From Amycolatopsis coloradensis (lineage in GTDB: Bacteria > Actinomycetota > Actinomycetes > Mycobacteriales > Pseudonocardiaceae), in assembly GCF_001953865.1 (NCBI RefSeq), contig NZ_MQUQ01000005.1, positions 445,401 to 509,400 on the forward strand: 64,000 nucleotides of DNA, given 5' to 3'. Of this stretch, positions 24,640 to 33,245 are shown piece after piece. A model generated the notes under the pieces. It worked only from the letters and a program-made list of their open reading frames with translations. It was not told the origin of the DNA and did no database searches. Positions within the stretch are counted from its first letter, which is position 1. Each line of letters opens with the position of its first letter. Both the position numbers and the translations under genes were made by a program.

Positions 24640-24661
24640 TATGTCTCATAGATGAGACATA
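24640..24661. promoter_or_regulatory. Operator palindrome for the QsdR-type regulator
   Basis: Arms TATGTCTCAT and ATGAGACATA with a 2-base centre, perfect over 10 bp each side. A further half-site ATGTCTCAT follows at 24669-24677. It lies between the regulator and the quinone reductase gene, about 36 bases upstream of the latter's start. Confidence 0.78.
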
Positions 24662-24696
24662 TGCAAGAATGTCTCATCTCGACGAGGAGGATGCGG

Positions 24697-25656
24697 ATGC
24701 GCGCAGTACAGGTGACCGAATTCGGCGGACCCGAGGTGCTCAACCTCGTCGACCTGCCCGATCCTGTTCCCGGCCCAGGTCAGCTGCTCGTCGAGGTCGA
24801 CCGGATCGGCGTCAACTACGCCGATACGCACCAGGCCGAGAACTCCTACCTCGCGCCGAGCGAACTCCCGCTCGTGCCCGGCGGGGAAGTCGTAGGCCGC
24901 ACCGCCGACGGCAAGCGTGTCGTCGCGCTGCTCAACGGCGGTGGCGGCTACGCCGAGCGCGCGGCGGCGGACGACGTCACCACCTTCGCCGTTCCCGACG
25001 GCATCGACGACCTGACCGCGCTCTCCTTCATCGTCCAGGGCACCACCGCCGCGCTCCTGCTGCGCAAGAGTGCCCACCTCGAGCCCGGCGAATCCGTCGT
25101 CGTGCACGCGGCCGCGGGCGGGGTCGGTTCCATCGCCGTCCAGCTCGCGAAAGCGTGGGGAGCGAGCCGGGTCATCGCCACCGCCAGCAGCGACGAGAAG
25201 CGTGGCCTCGCCCTCGAACTCGGCGCCGACGTCGCCATCGACTCGCGCGCCGAAGACATGACCGACGCGCTTCGCGAGGCGAACGGCGGCAAGCGTGTCG
25301 ACGTCGTTCTCGACATGACCGGCGGCACCGTCACGGATCAGAGCATCGCGGCGCTCGCCCCGTTCGGCCGCCTCGCGTTCTACGGGATGGCCAGCCGCGA
25401 GCAGCCGAAGCCGATCGAAGCCCGCAACCTCCTCGGGCACAGCACCACCGTGTCCGGGATGTGGCTGCCGCACGCCTTCAAACTTCCCGGAAACGTCTTC
25501 GGCCGCACACTCGACGAACTCTTTTCACTGGCGCTCGCCGGGCGGATCCGCGCCGTCGCCGGCGGCGAGTACGCGCTGTCCGACGCGCGCGCCGCCCACG
25601 AGGCCCTGCGCTCGCGCGGAACGGCGGGCAAGCTCCTGCTGGATCCCACCAGGTAG
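24697..25656 (+). CDS. NADPH:quinone oxidoreductase-type zinc-free MDR enzyme
   Basis: 319 residues. Medium-chain dehydrogenase fold without zinc ligands: N-terminal VTEFGGPEVLNLVDLPDP, then VDRIGVNYADTH and the NADPH site VVHAAAGGVGSIAVQLAKAWG. It reduces quinones or enones with NADPH. ATG at 24697 chosen because GAGGAGG lies 6 bases upstream; the ATG at 24691 touches the Shine-Dalgarno. Regulated, by context, by the adjacent QsdR-type repressor. Confidence 0.9.
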   Translation: MRAVQVTEFGGPEVLNLVDLPDPVPGPGQLLVEVDRIGVNYADTHQAENSYLAPSELPLVPGGEVVGRTADGKRVVALLNGGGGYAERAAADDVTTFAVPDGIDDLTALSFIVQGTTAALLLRKSAHLEPGESVVVHAAAGGVGSIAVQLAKAWGASRVIATASSDEKRGLALELGADVAIDSRAEDMTDALREANGGKRVDVVLDMTGGTVTDQSIAALAPFGRLAFYGMASREQPKPIEARNLLGHSTTVSGMWLPHAFKLPGNVFGRTLDELFSLALAGRIRAVAGGEYALSDARAAHEALRSRGTAGKLLLDPTR

Positions 25657-25657
25657 C

Positions 25658-26926
25658 TCAGCCGAGCAGACGCTCCAGCGGAGCGGACTTGTGCAGGCAT
25701 TCCTGCCATTCCGCTTCGCTGTCGGAGTCCGCGGTGATTCCGCCGCCGACTCCCAGCGAGATCGTGCCGTCGTGGATTTCGAAAGTTCTGATCGCGACGT
25801 TCAACTCCAACCCGGCGATCGGCGAAGCGAGACCGATCGCGCCTGTGTAGACGCCGCGCGCCGCCGGCTCCAGTTCGGCGATCAAGTCCAGTGCCCGGAT
25901 CTTCGGCGCGCCCGTCACCGAACCCGGCGGGAACGTGGCCGCGAGCAGATCCGCGTCGCCGACGCCGTCGGCGATCCGCCCCTCCACAGTGGATTCAAGA
26001 TGCCAGACCCCGGGGGCGGGCCGGACCTCGAGCAGTTCGGGGACGCGCACACTGCCGGTGGCGCACACCCGGCCGAGATCGTTGCGGACGAGATCGGTGA
26101 TCATCACGTTCTCGGCGACGTCCTTGGTGGATTCCCGCAGCCGTTGCGCGAGGTGTCCGTCGGAGGCGTTCCTGCGCGGCAGGGTGCCCTTGATCGGTGT
26201 CGACCGGACACGCTGCCCATGCCTGGCCAGGAAAAGCTCAGGGGAGAAGGACACGATCGAGCCCCAGTCGCCTGCGACGTACGCCGCCCGGCGGGCTTGC
26301 AGGCGGCGCACGCCCTCCGCGAACAACGCGATCGGATCGCCGTCGAATCCTCCGCTGAAGCGGGCGCAAATGTTCGCCTGGAACAGCTCGCCGGCTTCGA
26401 TCGCGTGCACACACGCCTTCACCGCGTCGTAGTGCTCCGACGGAAGCGGACGCGACAGTGGACCGGAACTCCACGTCGTCATTGCGGGAAGCTCGGCGAG
26501 CAAGGAGTCCACCGCGGACACTTCGCCGACCGGATCCGGGTCGTCATCGGGAACCAGGGCCTCGAACCACCACGAACCGTCCGCGTCCAGCCGCAGTATC
26601 CGGTCGACCCAGCCCCAGACCGCCGGGGGAAGGCCGCCGGAACGGCCAGAAGGATCGGTCAGGTCGTAACTCAGGTAACCGAACCAGCCGCCCCCGACCG
26701 CGCCGGGCACCGCGTCCCTAATCGGCGGCATCCGAGTGGGGATCGCGAACGCCTCGGCCACGTCGTGAACAGGAGCCAGGGCAGCGTTCAGGGCGATGAC
26801 CGCGCGCGAAGAGAACCAGTCTCCGGAAAGCGCCGCGGGAGGCGCGAGCCCGAGCGAGCGGGCGTGCACCCCCAGCGTCGTCAGCGCCCGCTCGGGCGCG
26901 ACGTCCGTCCGCAGTTTCCGGCACAT
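25658..26926 (-). CDS. pabB: Aminodeoxychorismate synthase component I
   Basis: 422 residues. Converts chorismate to 4-amino-4-deoxychorismate for folate. Chorismate-binding core: LFQANICARFSGG, STPIKGTLPR (the PIKGT/PIAGT-like Lys region), AENVMITDLVRNDLGRV, FPPGSVTGAPKIRALDLI and GGGITADSDSEAEWQE. The PIKGT Lys marks PabB and not anthranilate synthase. Position matches Rv1005c. ATG at 26926 without a clear Shine-Dalgarno; the start is moderately certain. Confidence 0.9.
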   Translation of the reverse strand: MCRKLRTDVAPERALTTLGVHARSLGLAPPAALSGDWFSSRAVIALNAALAPVHDVAEAFAIPTRMPPIRDAVPGAVGGGWFGYLSYDLTDPSGRSGGLPPAVWGWVDRILRLDADGSWWFEALVPDDDPDPVGEVSAVDSLLAELPAMTTWSSGPLSRPLPSEHYDAVKACVHAIEAGELFQANICARFSGGFDGDPIALFAEGVRRLQARRAAYVAGDWGSIVSFSPELFLARHGQRVRSTPIKGTLPRRNASDGHLAQRLRESTKDVAENVMITDLVRNDLGRVCATGSVRVPELLEVRPAPGVWHLESTVEGRIADGVGDADLLAATFPPGSVTGAPKIRALDLIAELEPAARGVYTGAIGLASPIAGLELNVAIRTFEIHDGTISLGVGGGITADSDSEAEWQECLHKSAPLERLLG

Positions 26927-27055
26927 CAACCGCACGCGACATTGTCGCTGTCCGGGTGGACGAAAAGGCAACCCGCGCCGACCGGAAAGTGACATCCGCG
27001 ACCACGTGCGCCGATGCGGGTGACGTGGTGCACACCCGCCGTAACCGGTGGATCG

Positions 27056-27676
27056 CTACAGGAGTACGTCCCCGAGCGTGAAGGGATAGACGACGGCGTC
27101 CTGTGCGATCGGTCCGTCCACACCGGGCAACCCGGTGCCGAAACCGTGCTGGTGCAATCCCAGTCGCGAGTGGAACCACCCCGGCCTTCCCGGGATCTCG
27201 TTGTGCCTGACCAGCCACAACACTACTTCGCTGTCCGCCCACTTGTCCGGGTGCAGGCGGTCCGTCCAGCAGTCGAGCCTCGCGTACACGAGGACGCGTT
27301 CGACGCGTGCCGCGTGCCTGACGTGTTTGATCCACGCCTTGACGAACCGGTCGTCGACGCTGGGCGCCTCCACTTCGAGCGCCGGCGCGAGCGAACCGGG
27401 TGCGAAGGCGCCGAGCGCGCTCGCTGTCCGCACGAAATGGTCCGCTTGATCATGGACCGCACCGGGACGCGCGTAGTGCCGTGCGCCGGTGTGGATACCG
27501 GCGTGCTGCGCGCCCGCCAGATTGCGTTCCGCGGCGACGTCCCGCCAGTTGGTGTTCTCGCTGACGGTGACCGAGGCGAACCGGATGTCGGCGCCACGCA
27601 CCGCCGCCCAGTCCGTCACCGTCTCCCGGTGGGACAGGGTGACGCCGTGTTCACCTTCCGGATCGATCAAAGCCAC
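27056..27676 (-). CDS. GH25-lysozyme-like protein with altered active site
   Basis: 206 residues following the GH25 muramidase barrel pattern (GVTLSHRETVTDWAAVRGADIRFASVTVSEN, NLAGAQHAGIHTGARHYARPG, QADHFVRTA, LAPALEVEAPS, VLVYARLDCWTD, LWLVRHNE). The first catalytic Asp of G-I-D-V-S is Thr here (GVTLSH), and the D-x-E pair reads EVE. No signal peptide. It is probably not a working cytoplasmic lysozyme; it may bind a glycan or be a relic. GTG at 27676 with GAGGA upstream preferred over a start inside the neighbouring terminator. Confidence 0.65.
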   Translation of the reverse strand: MALIDPEGEHGVTLSHRETVTDWAAVRGADIRFASVTVSENTNWRDVAAERNLAGAQHAGIHTGARHYARPGAVHDQADHFVRTASALGAFAPGSLAPALEVEAPSVDDRFVKAWIKHVRHAARVERVLVYARLDCWTDRLHPDKWADSEVVLWLVRHNEIPGRPGWFHSRLGLHQHGFGTGLPGVDGPIAQDAVVYPFTLGDVLL

Positions 27677-27703
27677 CTGTCCTCGAATTTCGCCCCAGTT
27701 CGC

Positions 27704-27752
27704 CCGAAAGGTCACCTTACGTCCGCGGAGCGGCCGCAAGGTGACCTTTCGG
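27704..27752. terminator. Terminator hairpin after the DrrAB-type operon
   Basis: A perfect 15-bp stem CCGAAAGGTCACCTT (27704-27718) / AAGGTGACCTTTCGG (27738-27752), 12 bases past the permease stop on the minus strand. Confidence 0.75.
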
Positions 27753-27763
27753 TACAGCGTGTC

Positions 27764-28528
27764 TCAGGCGTTTTCGCGTTGGAACGTCCGTGAGCCCCAC
27801 CAGATGGCCAGAACCGCCATGACCAGCACCACGACGCTCCCGGTGAACAGCGCGTCCATCGAGAAGTCGCCGCGGAAACTGTTCCGCTCGACATCCACCA
27901 CGTGCCGGAACGGATTGATCCGGGAAATCGTGTACAGCCATTCCGGCGCCGAGCCCGTGGTGATCGGGAACAGGATCCCGGACAGCAACAGCAACGGCAC
28001 GAGAACCGCGTTGAGCAAAGCCGGGAAGGTGTCTTCACTCTTGAGAGTCAGCGCCAGCGCATACGAGCAAGACGCCAGCGTGATCGACAGGAGGAAGACG
28101 ATCACCAGGCTCAGCACGACACCGCCGAACGGCGCGTTCAGATCGAAGACCAGATAAGCCAGGGCGATGATGAGCAAAGCCTGGACGACGGTCTGCAACG
28201 CGTTCGCGAGTACCTTGCCCAGCAACAACGCCACCCGGCTGACTGGCGTGACCCGCATCCGCTCGACCACACCCGAGCGGTATTCCGCGAGCAGGCCGAA
28301 CCCGACGAAGGAACTGCCGAACAGCGCGAGCTGCGCGATGATCGCCGGGGTGAAGATCATCCAGCCGTCCACATCGGACAGGCCCTGTGCGTTGAGTGCC
28401 TTCACCAGCAGCGGCCCGAAGAAGAACAAGTAGAGCAGCGGCTGCATGACGCCGATCGCGAGCCAAGTCGGGTTGCGCAACGCCGCGAGCATGTCCCGGC
28501 GGAAGATCAACCAAGTGTCATGCAGCAT
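27764..28528 (-). CDS. ABC-2-type permease (DrrB-like exporter subunit)
   Basis: 254 residues, six TM segments. The family block GLLAEYRSGVVERMRVTPVSRVALLLGKVLAN and the early PLLYLFFFGPLLV are typical of DrrB/ABC2_membrane proteins. It overlaps the ATPase gene by 11 bases. Together they form an exporter of a hydrophobic compound, by analogy with daunorubicin resistance pumps; the substrate is unknown. Confidence 0.92.
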   Translation of the reverse strand: MLHDTWLIFRRDMLAALRNPTWLAIGVMQPLLYLFFFGPLLVKALNAQGLSDVDGWMIFTPAIIAQLALFGSSFVGFGLLAEYRSGVVERMRVTPVSRVALLLGKVLANALQTVVQALLIIALAYLVFDLNAPFGGVVLSLVIVFLLSITLASCSYALALTLKSEDTFPALLNAVLVPLLLLSGILFPITTGSAPEWLYTISRINPFRHVVDVERNSFRGDFSMDALFTGSVVVLVMAVLAIWWGSRTFQRENA

Positions 28529-29528
28529 GCGTGGCCTCCTTTTCCGGAGCGTCGTCGACCGGCGCGCCTTCTTCGGCGTCGCGCAGGCTTCGACCGGTCA
28601 GGGTCAGGAAGACGTCGTCGAGCGTCGGCCGGTGTACCTGCATGGACGTCATCGTGATGCCCCGTGCGTCCAGCGCCCGCAGCAACTCGGGCATCGCGGT
28701 GTCCCCGCGTGGCACCCGGAACCGCACCGTGCCGTCGGTGACGGTCATTTCGTGCGTTCCTTCGAGCCTGCCCGCGACCTCCGCGGTCTCCGCCGCCGAT
28801 TCCGGTGAGACCCCGATGACGACACTGTCGCCGGAGACCCTCGCCTTCAGCGAATCCGGCGTGCCTTCCGCGACGATCTTCCCCTCGTCGATGACGATCA
28901 GTCGGTCGGAGAGCGCGTCGGCCTCGTCGAGGTAGTGCGTGGTCAGGAAGACCGTGACGCCCTGCTCGTCGCGCAGCCTGCGGATGTGGTCCCACAGGTT
29001 CGCGCGGCTCTGCGGGTCGAGCCCCGTCGACGGTTCGTCGAGGAAGACGAGGCCGGGCGAGTGGATCAGCCCGAGCGCGATGTCGAGACGACGGCGCTGT
29101 CCACCCGAGAGTGTCTTGGTCGTCCGCTGGTCGAGTCCGGCGAGGTCCAGCTGGTCGGCGAGGGTGGCCCCGCGCGCGAGCGCGTCCGCCTTGCTCATCC
29201 GGTACAGCCGTCCCTGGAACTCGATCTCCTCGACGACCTTGCTTTCCGGCGCCGTGCCCCCGCCCTGGGCGACATAACCGATTCGCCGGCGCACCCCCAG
29301 TGGGTCGGCGAGCAGGTCGCAGCCGCCCACCGTCGCCTCGCCGGCTGTGGGCTTGAGCAGTGTCGTCAGCATGCGCAGTGTCGTGGTCTTCCCCGCGCCG
29401 TTCGGCCCGAGGAAACCGACCAGTTCTCCGGCCGAAACATCGAGATCGACACCCCTGACCGCGTGAACCTCGCCCCCATTGCGGCCCTTGCGGCGGAAGC
29501 GCCGCTCAAGGCCGCGTGCCTTGATCAT
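28518..29528 (-). CDS. ABC transporter ATPase (DrrA-like)
   Basis: 336 residues. Walker A GPNGAGKTT, signature LSGGQRRRLDIALGL, Walker B VFLDEPSTGLD, H-switch TTHYLDEAD; the C-terminal 90 residues form the DrrA-type regulatory tail. All catalytic residues intact. AAAGGAG precedes the ATG. Controlled by the upstream PadR gene, with palindromic sites directly in front. Confidence 0.93.
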   Translation of the reverse strand: MIKARGLERRFRRKGRNGGEVHAVRGVDLDVSAGELVGFLGPNGAGKTTTLRMLTTLLKPTAGEATVGGCDLLADPLGVRRRIGYVAQGGGTAPESKVVEEIEFQGRLYRMSKADALARGATLADQLDLAGLDQRTTKTLSGGQRRRLDIALGLIHSPGLVFLDEPSTGLDPQSRANLWDHIRRLRDEQGVTVFLTTHYLDEADALSDRLIVIDEGKIVAEGTPDSLKARVSGDSVVIGVSPESAAETAEVAGRLEGTHEMTVTDGTVRFRVPRGDTAMPELLRALDARGITMTSMQVHRPTLDDVFLTLTGRSLRDAEEGAPVDDAPEKEATHAA

Positions 29529-29549
29529 GTGGACTCCTTTCCGATACCC

Positions 29550-29571
29550 AGCTAGTCAAATTTGACTAGCT
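29550..29571. promoter_or_regulatory. PadR operator 1
   Basis: A perfect 22-bp palindrome with arms AGCTAGTCAAA and TTTGACTAGCT, 22 bases upstream of the ABC ATPase start. Best explained as the binding site of the PadR protein encoded next door. Confidence 0.75.
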
Positions 29572-29602
29572 GACGGACGCACTGTGCCCTAGGTGTCGTT
29601 CC

Positions 29603-29620
29603 GTAGTCAAATTTGATTAC
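29603..29620. promoter_or_regulatory. PadR operator 2
   Basis: GTAGTCAAATTTGATTAC, the same core as operator 1 with one mismatch in the arms. It overlaps the padR stop codon, with its centre 51 bp from that of operator 1. Confidence 0.65.
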
Positions 29621-30210
29621 TTGGGTGGCGCGCCGAACACAGCGCTGTCGTCGCCTTCGCCCGCCATCACGTACTCGCCCGCTTCGAGGCGGCCGATCAG
29701 ATCCCTCATCCACGACACGTTCGCTTCCGCGTGCGCGCTCCAGAGGCGATACAGCTCGCTGACGTGCGGTGGTTTCCCCAAATCGATCGCGTGCTCACGG
29801 GCGTAGTGGGTCGATTGAGTGTGCGCTTCCATATTCGCCAGCTGCTGTTTCAGCAGGGCCAGCACCTGCGCGCGGGGTAGCGTCGGCATGAACGTGACCG
29901 CCGCCGACAGCGTGTACCCGGTCGCGTCGTCGCTCGACAACGCCCTGCCGAGGTGCACGAGGAACTCGGTCTCACCGTCTTCGGTCAGTTTGTACGCGAT
30001 CCGATCCGGTCCGCCGCCCGCTTCGATGTCCTCGACTTGCTCCAGGAGGCCTTCGGCGGTCATCTTCTTCAACGCGTGATAGATCGACCCCGGCTGGACA
30101 TTGCCCCACTTGTCGGCCGCCCACGAGAGAAGCTCGCGCCGGACCTGGTAGCCGTGTGCCTTCCCGTGCATGCGCACGACACCCAGCACCAGCAGACGCG
30201 TGGCGGACAC
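29617..30210 (-). CDS. PadR-family transcriptional regulator
   Basis: 197 residues. Winged helix: LLVLGVVRMHGKAHGYQVRRELLSW... GSIYHALKKMTAEGLLEQV, then a C-terminal helical dimer domain (Vir-type). PadR proteins commonly repress adjacent multidrug exporters and release DNA on binding the drug. GTG at 30210 chosen for GGAGG 5 bases upstream. Same strand and order as the exporter genes. Confidence 0.92.
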   Translation of the reverse strand: MSATRLLVLGVVRMHGKAHGYQVRRELLSWAADKWGNVQPGSIYHALKKMTAEGLLEQVEDIEAGGGPDRIAYKLTEDGETEFLVHLGRALSSDDATGYTLSAAVTFMPTLPRAQVLALLKQQLANMEAHTQSTHYAREHAIDLGKPPHVSELYRLWSAHAEANVSWMRDLIGRLEAGEYVMAGEGDDSAVFGAPPK

Positions 30211-30258
30211 CGAAGCCTCCGATCCTCTCCCGGACAACAATGCCTTAGACGACGTCCG

Positions 30259-30264
30259 TAGGCT
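30259..30264 (+). promoter_or_regulatory. -10 box TAGGCT for metG
   Basis: TAGGCT ends 8 bases before the metG ATG at 30273; no Shine-Dalgarno is seen. Confidence 0.5.
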
Positions 30265-30272
30265 AAACAAGC

Positions 30273-32066
30273 ATGAGCACCCCAGTGTTGACTGCGGTGG
30301 CCTGGCCCTACGCCAACGGCCCCCGCCACATCGGCCACGTGTCCGGATTCGGCGTCCCGTCCGACGTCTTCTCCCGCTACCAGCGAATGGCCGGCAACCG
30401 GGTGCTCATGGTGTCCGGGACCGACGAACACGGCACCCCGATCACCGTCCAGGCCGACAACGAAGGCCTGACCTCCCAGCAGACGGCCGACAAGTACACC
30501 CGTCAGATCGGACAGGACCTCCAGGGGCTCGGCCTCACCTACGACCTTTTCACCCGCACCACCACGGGCAACCACGCCGACGTCACGCAGCAGATCTTTC
30601 TCGCGCTGCACCGCAACGGCTACGTGGTCCCGAAGACCACGCGGGGCGCGATCAGCCCCTCGACCGGCCGCACCCTGCCCGACCGCTACATCGAGGGCAC
30701 CTGCCCGATCTGTGGCTACGACGGCGCGCGCGGCGACCAGTGCGACAACTGCGGCAACCAGCTTGACGCCGCGGAGCTGATCAACCCGAAGTCCCGGATC
30801 AACGGTGAAACGCCGAAGTTCGTCGAGACCGAGCACTACTTCCTCGACCTGTCCGCGTTCGTCGAAACCCTGGGCAAATGGCTGTCCAGTAAGACCGACT
30901 GGCGCCCGAACGTCCTCAACTTCACCAAGAACCTGATCGACGACATGCGCCCGCGGCCGATCACCCGCGACCTCGACTGGGGCGTGAAGATCCCGCTCGA
31001 CGGCTGGCGCGACCAGCCGATGAAGCGCTTCTACGTGTGGTTCGACGCTGTCATCGGTTACTTCTCTGCGAGCGTCGAATGGGCGCGCCGATCCGGCAAC
31101 CCGGACGCCTGGCAGGAGTGGTGGAGCAACCCGGAGGCCCGCTCCTACTACTTCATGGGCAAGGACAACATCACCTTCCACGCCCAGATCTGGCCCGCCC
31201 TGCTCTTCGGTCACAACGGCGAGGGCGACCGAGGTGGCGTGCCCGGCAAGTACGGCAAGCTGCACCTGCCCGACGAGATCGTCTCCAGCGAGTTCCTCAC
31301 GATGAGCGGCTCGAAGTTCTCCACCTCGCGCGGCACGGTCATCTACGTCCACGACTTCCTGCGTGACTTCGGCCCGGACACCCTCCGGTACTTCATCTCG
31401 GTCGCGGGTCCCGAGACCCAGGACACCGACTTCACCTGGGACGAATTCGTTCGGCGGACCAACTTCGAGCTGGCCAACGAGTGGGGCAACCTCGTCAACC
31501 GTTCCATCGCCATGGCCCACAAGAACGTGGGCGCCATTCCTCGTCCGGACGCCCCCACCGCGGCCGACGAGGAGCTCAAGGAGCTGTCCCGCAAGGCCTT
31601 CGACACCGCGGGCGCCCACCTCCAGCGATCGCGGTTCAAGGCGGCGGCGAGTGAGGCCATGCGTGTCGTGACCGCCGCGAACAGGTACCTCTCGGATCAG
31701 GAGCCATGGAAGCTCAAGGATGACCCCGCCCGCCGGGACAGCGTCCTGCACACCGCCCTGCAGGTCGTCTCGGACGCCAACACGCTACTGACCCCCTTCC
31801 TGCCCCACTCGGCTCAGAAGGTGCATGAGGCGCTCGGCGGCTCCGGTGTCTGGGCGGCGCAGCCGGAACTCCAGGAAGTCGAGGACCTCGACATCCCCGG
31901 CCGGATCAACCCCATCATCACCGGGGACTACAAGACCGAGCAGGCGCGCTGGAAGTCCGTGCCGATCGAGGTCGGCAAGCCGCTCGAAAAGCCGACCCCG
32001 TTGTTCGCCAAGCTGGACCCGGAACTAGGCGAGACCGGTCCCGAATGGGCACCGATCTCGAAGTGA
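30273..32066 (+). CDS. metG: Methionyl-tRNA synthetase
   Basis: 597 residues. Charges tRNA-Met. HIGH motif at residues 19-22; a zinc knuckle with CPICGY and CDNCG (MetRS type 1 connective domain); class I signature [11 protein letters not shown] near 345, where KFSTS replaces KMSKS; C-terminal anticodon domain with [11 protein letters not shown] and [10 protein letters not shown]. Normal length for an actinobacterial enzyme without the C-terminal dimer domain. tatD follows after 7 bases. Confidence 0.97.
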   Translation: MSTPVLTAVAWPYANGPRHIGHVSGFGVPSDVFSRYQRMAGNRVLMVSGTDEHGTPITVQADNEGLTSQQTADKYTRQIGQDLQGLGLTYDLFTRTTTGNHADVTQQIFLALHRNGYVVPKTTRGAISPSTGRTLPDRYIEGTCPICGYDGARGDQCDNCGNQLDAAELINPKSRINGETPKFVETEHYFLDLSAFVETLGKWLSSKTDWRPNVLNFTKNLIDDMRPRPITRDLDWGVKIPLDGWRDQPMKRFYVWFDAVIGYFSASVEWARRSGNPDAWQEWWSNPEARSYYFMGKDNITFHAQIWPALLFGHNGEGDRGGVPGKYGKLHLPDEIVSSEFLTMSGSKFSTSRGTVIYVHDFLRDFGPDTLRYFISVAGPETQDTDFTWDEFVRRTNFELANEWGNLVNRSIAMAHKNVGAIPRPDAPTAADEELKELSRKAFDTAGAHLQRSRFKAAASEAMRVVTAANRYLSDQEPWKLKDDPARRDSVLHTALQVVSDANTLLTPFLPHSAQKVHEALGGSGVWAAQPELQEVEDLDIPGRINPIITGDYKTEQARWKSVPIEVGKPLEKPTPLFAKLDPELGETGPEWAPISK

Positions 32067-32073
32067 TCAGCTG

Positions 32074-32910
32074 ATGGGTGCGGAGAAGAAGGAACTGCCG
32101 CCGATCCCGGACAGGTTGCCGGTCTCGGTGGTGGACGCGCATACCCACCTCGACGCGTGCGGCGCGGTCACCGCGGCTGATGTGACAGCCATGGTCGATC
32201 GCGCCGAACGCGCCGGCGTTTCACGAGTGATCACCGTCGCGGACGATCTCGCGGCCGCCCGCTGGGCGACGCAAGCGTCCACTTGGGACCCACGGGTTTG
32301 GGCCGCCGTCGCGCTCCATCCCACGCGTACCAAGGATTTCGGTGAAGCGGAGAAATCCGAAGTGGAGAGTCTCGCGAAAAAGCCCAGAGTGGTCGCAGTC
32401 GGCGAGACCGGCCTCGACTACTACTGGGACTACTCGCCCCACGACGCTCAGCAGGACGCCTTCCGCTGGCACATCGATCTCGCCAAACGGCTCGGCAAGC
32501 CGCTGATGATCCATGATCGAGACGCTCACGAAGACGTCCTACGGATCCTCGAGGAAGAGGGGGCGCCAGAGCAGGTCGTCTTCCACTGTTTCTCAGGGGA
32601 CGAAAAGATCGCTCGCCGATGCATCGACGCCGGCTACGTGCTTTCGTTCGCCGGGACGGTCAGTTTCCGCAACGCACGCGGCCTTCACGAGGCGGCCCGG
32701 ATCGTTCCGGCGGACCAGTACCTTGTCGAAACGGACGCGCCGTTTCTGACCCCCCACCCATTCCGTGGGCGACCGAACGAGCCCTACTGCGCCGCCTACA
32801 CCGTTCGTCACCTCGCCTCGCTCAGGGGTGAGGCGGTATACGAGGTGGCCGAATCAGTGCGAGTGACCGCGGAGCGAGTCTTCCGCTTGCCGACAGTCAC
32901 CCCCAGTTGA
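32074..32910 (+). CDS. tatD: TatD-family metal-dependent DNase
   Basis: 278 residues. Metal ligands of the TIM barrel are visible: VVDAHTHLD, GETGLDYYWD, MIHDRDAHEDVL, FHCFSG and LVETDAPFLTP. TatD enzymes are 3'-5' exonucleases in DNA quality control. Co-transcribed with metG. The metG-tatD-rpfB-rsmA order is conserved in actinobacteria. Confidence 0.95.
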   Translation: MGAEKKELPPIPDRLPVSVVDAHTHLDACGAVTAADVTAMVDRAERAGVSRVITVADDLAAARWATQASTWDPRVWAAVALHPTRTKDFGEAEKSEVESLAKKPRVVAVGETGLDYYWDYSPHDAQQDAFRWHIDLAKRLGKPLMIHDRDAHEDVLRILEEEGAPEQVVFHCFSGDEKIARRCIDAGYVLSFAGTVSFRNARGLHEAARIVPADQYLVETDAPFLTPHPFRGRPNEPYCAAYTVRHLASLRGEAVYEVAESVRVTAERVFRLPTVTPS

Positions 32911-32984
32911 ACGGACTGCGACATTAGTGATCAGCAATGGCCCACTCTGATGAGTGACCAACGTCACGACACTCCGGGCGGTGT

Positions 32985-33013
32985 TTGCGCAACCCGGCGA
33001 GGTTCGTTACTGT
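32985..33013 (+). promoter_or_regulatory. Predicted rpfB promoter
   Basis: TTGCGC (32985-32990) and TACTGT (33008-33013) are exactly 17 bases apart, the ideal spacing for a housekeeping sigma factor. Transcription would start near 33020. Confidence 0.6.
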
Positions 33014-33019
33014 CCCGTG

Positions 33020-33245
33020 ATCGTGCCGGTCGGTACTCGCTCATGCGGTTTCCGGCTGTTACGCCCACAGTCACGTCAGTGCACGTCGGGGAAGCGGAAC
33101 CGGGAGCGGTACGGCCTGGAACCGTGACGATGGCGCTGGCTGCGGGTGTCGGACTTCTAGAGGTGTGCCGAAGTGCGCATCGAGACGAAGGACGTTGTGG
33201 AGCGGTAGTCGAGTTCCTTGACGTCTTGGGAAAGGGAACGACCCA
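33020..33245 (+). other. Long untranslated leader of rpfB
   Basis: About 226 bases lie between the predicted start of transcription and the rpfB GTG. The stretch lacks the strong third-position G/C bias of coding DNA here. The M. tuberculosis rpfB leader is known to work as an RNA switch with premature termination. I could not match the stretch to the c-di-AMP (ydaO) consensus found before other rpf genes. It ends with an AAGGGAA Shine-Dalgarno. Confidence 0.45.

Noticed and set aside
27764..30210. Part of an antibiotic biosynthetic cluster, suggested by DrrAB-type genes
   Set aside because: No PKS, NRPS or tailoring genes adjoin; the flanks (pabB, metG) are core metabolism.
33020..33245. 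c-di-AMP (ydaO) riboswitch before rpfB
   Set aside because: The expected conserved blocks (GGGGAACC, CCGAATCCGTCA) could not be found; only a vague GGGGAAGCGGAACCGGG stretch is present.
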